Shown in pieces: positions 59,577 through 64,000 of a stretch of DNA of 64,000 nt (its first letter is position 1; every line of letters begins with the position of its first letter). The notes beneath the pieces were generated by a model. It saw nothing but the letters and a program-made list of their open reading frames with translations. It did no database searches and was not told the DNA's origin. Both the position numbers and the translations under genes were made by a program. This stretch comes from Yoonia sp035117555 (GTDB lineage Bacteria; Pseudomonadota; Alphaproteobacteria; Rhodobacterales; Rhodobacteraceae): NCBI RefSeq assembly GCF_035117555.1, contig NZ_JAYKPK010000008.1, positions 62,001-126,000 of the forward strand, given 5' to 3'.

Positions 59577-60920
59577 ATGAAAAAGCTGATGATGGCCGTG
59601 ACAGGCGGTGCTGTGCTGGGTTTGATGGTGACGAGCCAGGTGGCGGGTCCTCTTCTGGCGCAGGATCAGGCGCCTGACAGCAGCGTCTATGAACAGCTTG
59701 ACCTGTTTGGCGATATCTTTGAACGCATCCGCGCGGGCTATGTGGAAGAGGTCGATGATCGCGAATTGATCGAGGCAGCGATCAACGGCATGCTCACCTC
59801 GCTTGATCCGCATTCCAGCTATCTGTCGGCCGAGGATGCTGCCGCGATGCGGGTGCAGACCTCGGGTGAATTTGGTGGGCTGGGGATTGAGGTCACGCAG
59901 GAAGAAGGCTGGGTCAAGGTCGTCTCGCCGATGGATGGCACGCCCGCTGATGCGGCGGGGATCATGTCGGGTGATTATATCACCGCTGTTGATGGCGAAA
60001 GCGTCATGGGTCTGACGCTGGACGATGCGGTCAACCTGATGCGCGGCCCGGTCGGATCGGAAATCATGATCACCGTGGTCCGAGAGGGTGAAGTGGAACC
60101 TTTCGACGTTTCGATCATCCGTGACACGATCCGCCTGACCGCCGTGCGCACCCGGACCGAGGGTGATGCCGTGGTGCTGCGGGTGTCGACCTTCAACGAA
60201 CAGACCTTCCCCAATCTGCGCGACGGCATGGCGGAACAGATCGAAGCGGCGGGCGGGATCGACAATATCGACGGGATCGTGCTGGATATGCGCAACAACC
60301 CCGGTGGTCTGCTCAATCAGGCGATCATGGTCTCTGACGCCTTTCTGGATGCAGGCGAGATTACATCGACCCGTGGCCGTGACCCGGCCGATGGCGAAAG
60401 ATTCAATGCGACACCCGGTGATCTGGCCGAAGGCAAGCCGATTGTCGTGCTGATCAATGGCGGTTCTGCCTCTGCATCCGAGATTGTCGCAGGCGCTTTG
60501 CAGGATCACCGCCGGGCGATTGTGATCGGCACGAATTCCTTTGGCAAAGGCTCGGTCCAGACCGTTGTGCCGTTGCGTGGCGATGGGGCGATGCGCCTGA
60601 CCACATCACGCTATTACACGCCATCGGGGCGGTCGATTCAGGCCTTGGGCATTTCGCCTGATATCATTGTCGAACAGCCGCGGCCCGCAGAGGTGACGGA
60701 GGAAGAGGATGAAACCTCGCCTCTGATGCGGTCAGAGGCTGATCTGCGCGGCGCGCTGAACAGCGGGTTGTCCGACGACGAAACCCGTCAGATCGAAGAA
60801 GAACGCGCCCGTGCCGAAGCAGCCGCGCAATTGCGCGAGGATGATTATCAACTGGCCTATGCGATCGATATCCTCAAAGGTCTGAACGCCTTGGGGCCGA
60901 CACGGATGAGCGGCAATTGA
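59577..60920 (+). CDS. ctpA: C-terminal processing peptidase, S41 family
   Basis: A 447-residue periplasmic serine protease. Signal anchor (1-28), PDZ domain (about 95-170), and S41 core with the catalytic Ser in GGSASASEI (297-301) and Lys324 in NSFGKGSVQ, as family members show. It trims the C-termini of envelope proteins and often works with murein hydrolases. ATG at 59577 is preferred to 59565 because MKKLMMAV is a normal signal start. It follows envC by 13 bases in the same operon. Confidence 0.93.
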   Translation: MKKLMMAVTGGAVLGLMVTSQVAGPLLAQDQAPDSSVYEQLDLFGDIFERIRAGYVEEVDDRELIEAAINGMLTSLDPHSSYLSAEDAAAMRVQTSGEFGGLGIEVTQEEGWVKVVSPMDGTPADAAGIMSGDYITAVDGESVMGLTLDDAVNLMRGPVGSEIMITVVREGEVEPFDVSIIRDTIRLTAVRTRTEGDAVVLRVSTFNEQTFPNLRDGMAEQIEAAGGIDNIDGIVLDMRNNPGGLLNQAIMVSDAFLDAGEITSTRGRDPADGERFNATPGDLAEGKPIVVLINGGSASASEIVAGALQDHRRAIVIGTNSFGKGSVQTVVPLRGDGAMRLTTSRYYTPSGRSIQALGISPDIIVEQPRPAEVTEEEDETSPLMRSEADLRGALNSGLSDDETRQIEEERARAEAAAQLREDDYQLAYAIDILKGLNALGPTRMSGN

Positions 60921-60996
60921 TTTATGTCAGCATTGTTGACTTAGGCTGAAATCCCCGCAATCTTCCCCCTCAGACCAGATGGGGGAGGATTGCAGC

Positions 60997-62214
60997 ATGC
61001 AATGGGACCAAGTGTTCGCGACGCGGATCGCGCGGATGAAAGCATCCGAAATCCGCGAATTGCTGAAATTGCTGGATCAGCCGGATATCATTTCCTTTGC
61101 GGGCGGTATCCCCGACCCCAAACTGTTCCCGACCGCTGCTTTTCAGCGGGCTTATGCGGATATCTTTGCATCGGACGATCACAAGGATGCGCTGCAATAT
61201 TCGGTCAGCGAAGGTTACGCGCCGCTGCGCCGCTGGTTGGCGGATCATATGACGGGCTTGGGCGTGCCTTGTGGGATCGACAATATCCTGATCACCTCCG
61301 GGTCTCAGCAAGGCCTTGATTATCTGGGGAAATTGTTCCTGTCGCCGGATGATACAGCCCTTGTCGGCTGGCCCACTTATCTGGGGGCTTTGGGCGCATT
61401 CAACGCCTATGAACCGAATTATGATCGCCTGCAGACCCATGGCAATCGCGCGCCCGCTGATTATGCTGACACTGCGGCGGCCAAAGGCGGGGCGGTGAAA
61501 TTCGCCTATATGTCGGTCGATTTCGCCAATCCGACCGGCGAAACCATTGACCGCGCGGGCCGTGACAATGTGCTGGCTCTGGCCGAGGCGCTGGATATCG
61601 CGGTGATCGAAGATGCTGCCTATCAGGCTTTGCGCTATGACGGCGACGCGATCCCGCCGATCCTGGCGCTGGAAATTGCGGCCAAGGGCGATATTGATGC
61701 CTGTCGGACGATCTATTGCGGTAGTTTTTCCAAGACGCTGGCACCGGGTCTGCGGGTGGGCTGGGTCGTGGCGGCGAAACCTGTGATCAGCCAATTGGTG
61801 TTGATGAAACAGGCGGCGGATCTGCATTCCTCAACGATCAACCAGATGGCTATCGCGCGGGTGGCGGAGACGGTGTTTGACAGCCATGTGGCGAACCTGC
61901 GCCAGACCTACCGCGCGCGGCGCGATCATATGCTGGCGCGGCTGGCGGAGCATATGCCGGAAGGCGTGACATGGACAAAACCCGAAGGCGGCATGTTCGT
62001 CTGGATCACCCTGCCTGCCCATATCGACGGCGCGGAACTGTTGGCGAAATCGCTGCAAAGCGCGCGCGTCGCCTTTGTGCCGGGCCGCGCGTTTCATGCG
62101 GACGGATCGGGCGGCAACACGATCCGTTTGAGTTTTTCACTGGCGGATGAAGCGACGATTGACGCGGGCGTCAGCCGGTTGGGCGCATTGTTGCGCCCTT
62201 ACATATTGGGGTAA
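60997..62214 (+). CDS. PLP-dependent aminotransferase, class I (MocR/2-aminoadipate type)
   Basis: A 405-residue fold-type I enzyme. PLP lysine Lys246 in CGSFSKTLAPGLRVGW, ISFAGGIPDP at 32-41 and LITSGSQQGLDYL at about 98-110 place it near the 2-aminoadipate/LysN and MocR-like aminotransferases. ATG at 60997 follows GGGGGAGG; TCCCCC (60964-60969) could pair with GGGGGA (60981-60986) and hide the ribosome site. The amino donor is unknown. Convergent with ETF-QO, overlapping it by 16 bases. Confidence 0.88.
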   Translation: MQWDQVFATRIARMKASEIRELLKLLDQPDIISFAGGIPDPKLFPTAAFQRAYADIFASDDHKDALQYSVSEGYAPLRRWLADHMTGLGVPCGIDNILITSGSQQGLDYLGKLFLSPDDTALVGWPTYLGALGAFNAYEPNYDRLQTHGNRAPADYADTAAAKGGAVKFAYMSVDFANPTGETIDRAGRDNVLALAEALDIAVIEDAAYQALRYDGDAIPPILALEIAAKGDIDACRTIYCGSFSKTLAPGLRVGWVVAAKPVISQLVLMKQAADLHSSTINQMAIARVAETVFDSHVANLRQTYRARRDHMLARLAEHMPEGVTWTKPEGGMFVWITLPAHIDGAELLAKSLQSARVAFVPGRAFHADGSGGNTIRLSFSLADEATIDAGVSRLGALLRPYILG

Positions 62215-63845
62215 TTTGGCCCGTCGCCGCCCTGCGGGACGGTCCAGACGATGTTCTGGCTGGGGTCCTTGATATCGCAGGTCTTGCAATGCACGCAGTT
62301 CTGGAAATTGATCTGGAACTTCGTGTCATCGCCGGTGCCGACGAATTCATAGACAGCCGCCGGGCAATAGCGCGCCGACGGCCCCGCATATGTCGGCAGG
62401 TTGACCTGCACCGGGATATCGGGGTCAATCAGGCGCAGATGCGAGGGCTGGCTTTCTTCGTGATTGGTAAAGCTGAAGGCGACATTGGTCAGCCGTTCGA
62501 AGGATAGCTTGCCATCCGGTTTGGGATAGGTGATCGGCTTGTGCTTATCCGCCGGTTCGGTCGCCAAAGCATCGGATTTGCCATGTTTGAGAGTCCCGAG
62601 AATCCCGATCCCCAGCGTGTTCATCCACATATCCGCGCCGCCGATCCCGAGCGAGGCAAGCAAACCGTATTTCGACCACAAAGGTTTGACATTGCGGACC
62701 TTTTTCAGATCGCGGCCAATCTCGCCCTTGCGGACCTCGGCGTTGTAATCGGCCAGTTCATCGCCGCTGCGACCGGCTTTGATCGCCTCTGCCGCAGCCT
62801 CTGCTGCCGCGATGCCCGACAGCATGGCGTTATGGTTGCCCTTGATGCGCGGCACGTTGACCATGCCAGCCGCACAGCCCAGCAACGCGCCGCCGGGAAA
62901 GGCGAGTTGCGGCATTGACTGGAAGCCACCTTCGCTGATCGCGCGCGCGCCGTAAGCGACGCGTTTGCCGCCTTTCAGCAGTTCGGCCACCATCGGGTGA
63001 TGCTTGAATCGCTGGAATTCCATGTAAGGAAAGACATGCGGATTCTTGTAGTTCAGGTGGACGACAAAGCCGACATAGACCTGATTGTTATCAAGGTGAT
63101 AGATGAAGGACCCGCCACCTGCATTGCTGTCCAGCGGCCAGCCCATGGTATGGGTGACGGTGCCTTCCTTGTGCTTTTCTGGATCAATCTCCCAGATTTC
63201 CTTCATGCCGAGGCCGTATTTCTGCACGTCGGATTTCGCGTCCAGCGCATATTTCGCGATCACCTGTTTGGACAGCGACCCGCGCACACCTTCGCCCAGA
63301 AACACATATTTGCCGTGCAATTCCATACCGGGTTCATAGCTGGGGCCTTGGGTGCCATCGGGATTCTTGCCGAATTCACCGGCGACGACGCCTTTGACCT
63401 CGCCACCCGCGCCATAGACGATTTCGGAACAGGACATGCCGGGGAAAATCTCGACCCCCAGTTCCTCAGCCTGTTCGGCCATCCAGCGGCAGAGATTGCC
63501 CATCGAGACGATGTAATTGCCGTGGTTGTTCATCAGCGGCGGCATGGCGAAATTCGGGATGCGGATTTTGCCCGCTTCACCCAGCATGTAGAAATGATCC
63601 TGCGTGACCGGCACATTCACCGGCGCGCCTTTGTCTTTCCAATCGGGGATCAGCTTGTTCAGGCCGACAGGGTCCAGCACAGCACCCGACAGGATATGCG
63701 CGCCGACCTCTGATCCTTTTTCCAGGACAACAACGCTCAGATCCGCATCAAGCTGTTTCAGTCGGATCGCAGCGGACAGACCGGCAGGGCCAGCCCCCAC
63801 GATCACCACATCATATTCCATCGCTTCGCGTTCGATCTGGGCCAT
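62199..63845 (-). CDS. electron-transfer flavoprotein:ubiquinone oxidoreductase
   Basis: A 548-residue inner-membrane flavoprotein that passes electrons from ETF to ubiquinone, linking fatty-acid and amino-acid oxidation to respiration. FAD motif VIVGAGPAGLSAA (about 14-26), the long ETF-QO middle domain and a C-terminal 4Fe-4S site with NCVHCKTCDI and an upstream CPAAVYEF are visible. The start at 63845 has AAAGGA upstream. Sequence from 63846 to the window end holds no gene I can see. Confidence 0.94.
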   Translation of the reverse strand: MAQIEREAMEYDVVIVGAGPAGLSAAIRLKQLDADLSVVVLEKGSEVGAHILSGAVLDPVGLNKLIPDWKDKGAPVNVPVTQDHFYMLGEAGKIRIPNFAMPPLMNNHGNYIVSMGNLCRWMAEQAEELGVEIFPGMSCSEIVYGAGGEVKGVVAGEFGKNPDGTQGPSYEPGMELHGKYVFLGEGVRGSLSKQVIAKYALDAKSDVQKYGLGMKEIWEIDPEKHKEGTVTHTMGWPLDSNAGGGSFIYHLDNNQVYVGFVVHLNYKNPHVFPYMEFQRFKHHPMVAELLKGGKRVAYGARAISEGGFQSMPQLAFPGGALLGCAAGMVNVPRIKGNHNAMLSGIAAAEAAAEAIKAGRSGDELADYNAEVRKGEIGRDLKKVRNVKPLWSKYGLLASLGIGGADMWMNTLGIGILGTLKHGKSDALATEPADKHKPITYPKPDGKLSFERLTNVAFSFTNHEESQPSHLRLIDPDIPVQVNLPTYAGPSARYCPAAVYEFVGTGDDTKFQINFQNCVHCKTCDIKDPSQNIVWTVPQGGDGPNYPNM

Positions 63846-64000
63846 ATCACATCCTTTGTTCATCGGGGGCAGGGTCCCCCTTTTATTCTGTTCCTTCAAG
63901 AGTTACTTGATAGCAGGTTCAGCGGCAATCAAGACACGGCGTCAAATCGCGGGCCGCGACATGGGATCGCGGCAGGTCTTGACTTTGCCTTGCCCAGATA

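Noticed and set aside
1..64000. tRNA, rRNA, CRISPR, insertion sequence or prophage
   Set aside because: Scanning by eye I saw no tRNA T-loop pattern, no regular repeat-spacer array and no transposase or integrase-like protein.

Overview
The window looks like an ordinary chromosomal stretch of a marine-type Rhodobacterales alphaproteobacterium (Roseobacter/Loktanella-like). The evidence is GC-rich codon use, alphaproteobacterial markers (a PhaA-PhaB pair, a long-chain polyprenyl diphosphate synthase of the kind used for ubiquinone-10, ETF-ubiquinone oxidoreductase, glnK-amt, accD-folC, rsfS-rlmH-gpmI-envC-ctpA), a DUF6478 gene, and fragments of an intergenic sequence resembling one I remember from this family. 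The species cannot be fixed from sequence alone. I found no rRNA, tRNA, insertion sequence, prophage, integrase or CRISPR array. No gap between genes exceeds 300 bases.

Layout. 1-10 kb: polyhydroxybutyrate genes (partial phaA, phaB), a small DUF465 protein, a methyltransferase/DUF2007/polyprenyl synthase group, an orphan TRAP solute-binding protein, a hydrolase fused to a membrane domain, map, and a tightly coupled plus-strand run (molybdopterin-binding protein, GNAT, AhpD-like, OmpA-like). 10-18 kb, mostly minus strand: diguanylate cyclase with a CtrA-like site upstream, LysR regulator, fadH, a fasciclin protein, three poorly known genes and ilvD. 18-25 kb, plus strand: CPBP protease, accD-folC-exported protein, a TPR protein and ispE. 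The 242-base gap before the TPR gene holds a structured element that resembles a cobalamin riboswitch on the opposite strand. 24.7-33.4 kb, mostly minus strand: rsmD, an FAD reductase, peroxiredoxin (plus), MscS channel, phhB, a DUF482 acetyltransferase-like protein, a glycerophosphodiesterase/RidA pair and a class A penicillin-binding protein.

33.5-38.4 kb: glnK-amt, then a three-gene D-amino-acid module (dgcN, dgcA, D-amino-acid aminotransferase) closed by two palindromic repeats. 38.4-41.3 kb: two small coupled genes behind dapD, a LOG-family gene and a gluconokinase. 41.3-51 kb: a carbohydrate catabolic locus in which a divergent LacI regulator faces an operon for an ABC importer (binding protein, two permeases, ATPase), a GH2 beta-mannosidase-like enzyme, a TIM-barrel isomerase and a Gfo/Idh/MocA oxidoreductase. 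A near-perfect 34-base inverted repeat sits just before the first gene and is the likely operator. 51-64 kb: rlmN, an IalB-like protein, an asparaginase, exonuclease III, a quinone-reductase-like enzyme, the rsfS-rlmH and gpmI-envC-ctpA groups, an aminotransferase and ETF-QO.

I did not find a convincing new multi-gene system. The observations most worth following are the antisense riboswitch-like RNA, the CtrA-like motif upstream of a GGDEF gene, the LacI operator with its mannoside operon, the hydrolase-membrane fusion and the repeated intergenic elements.
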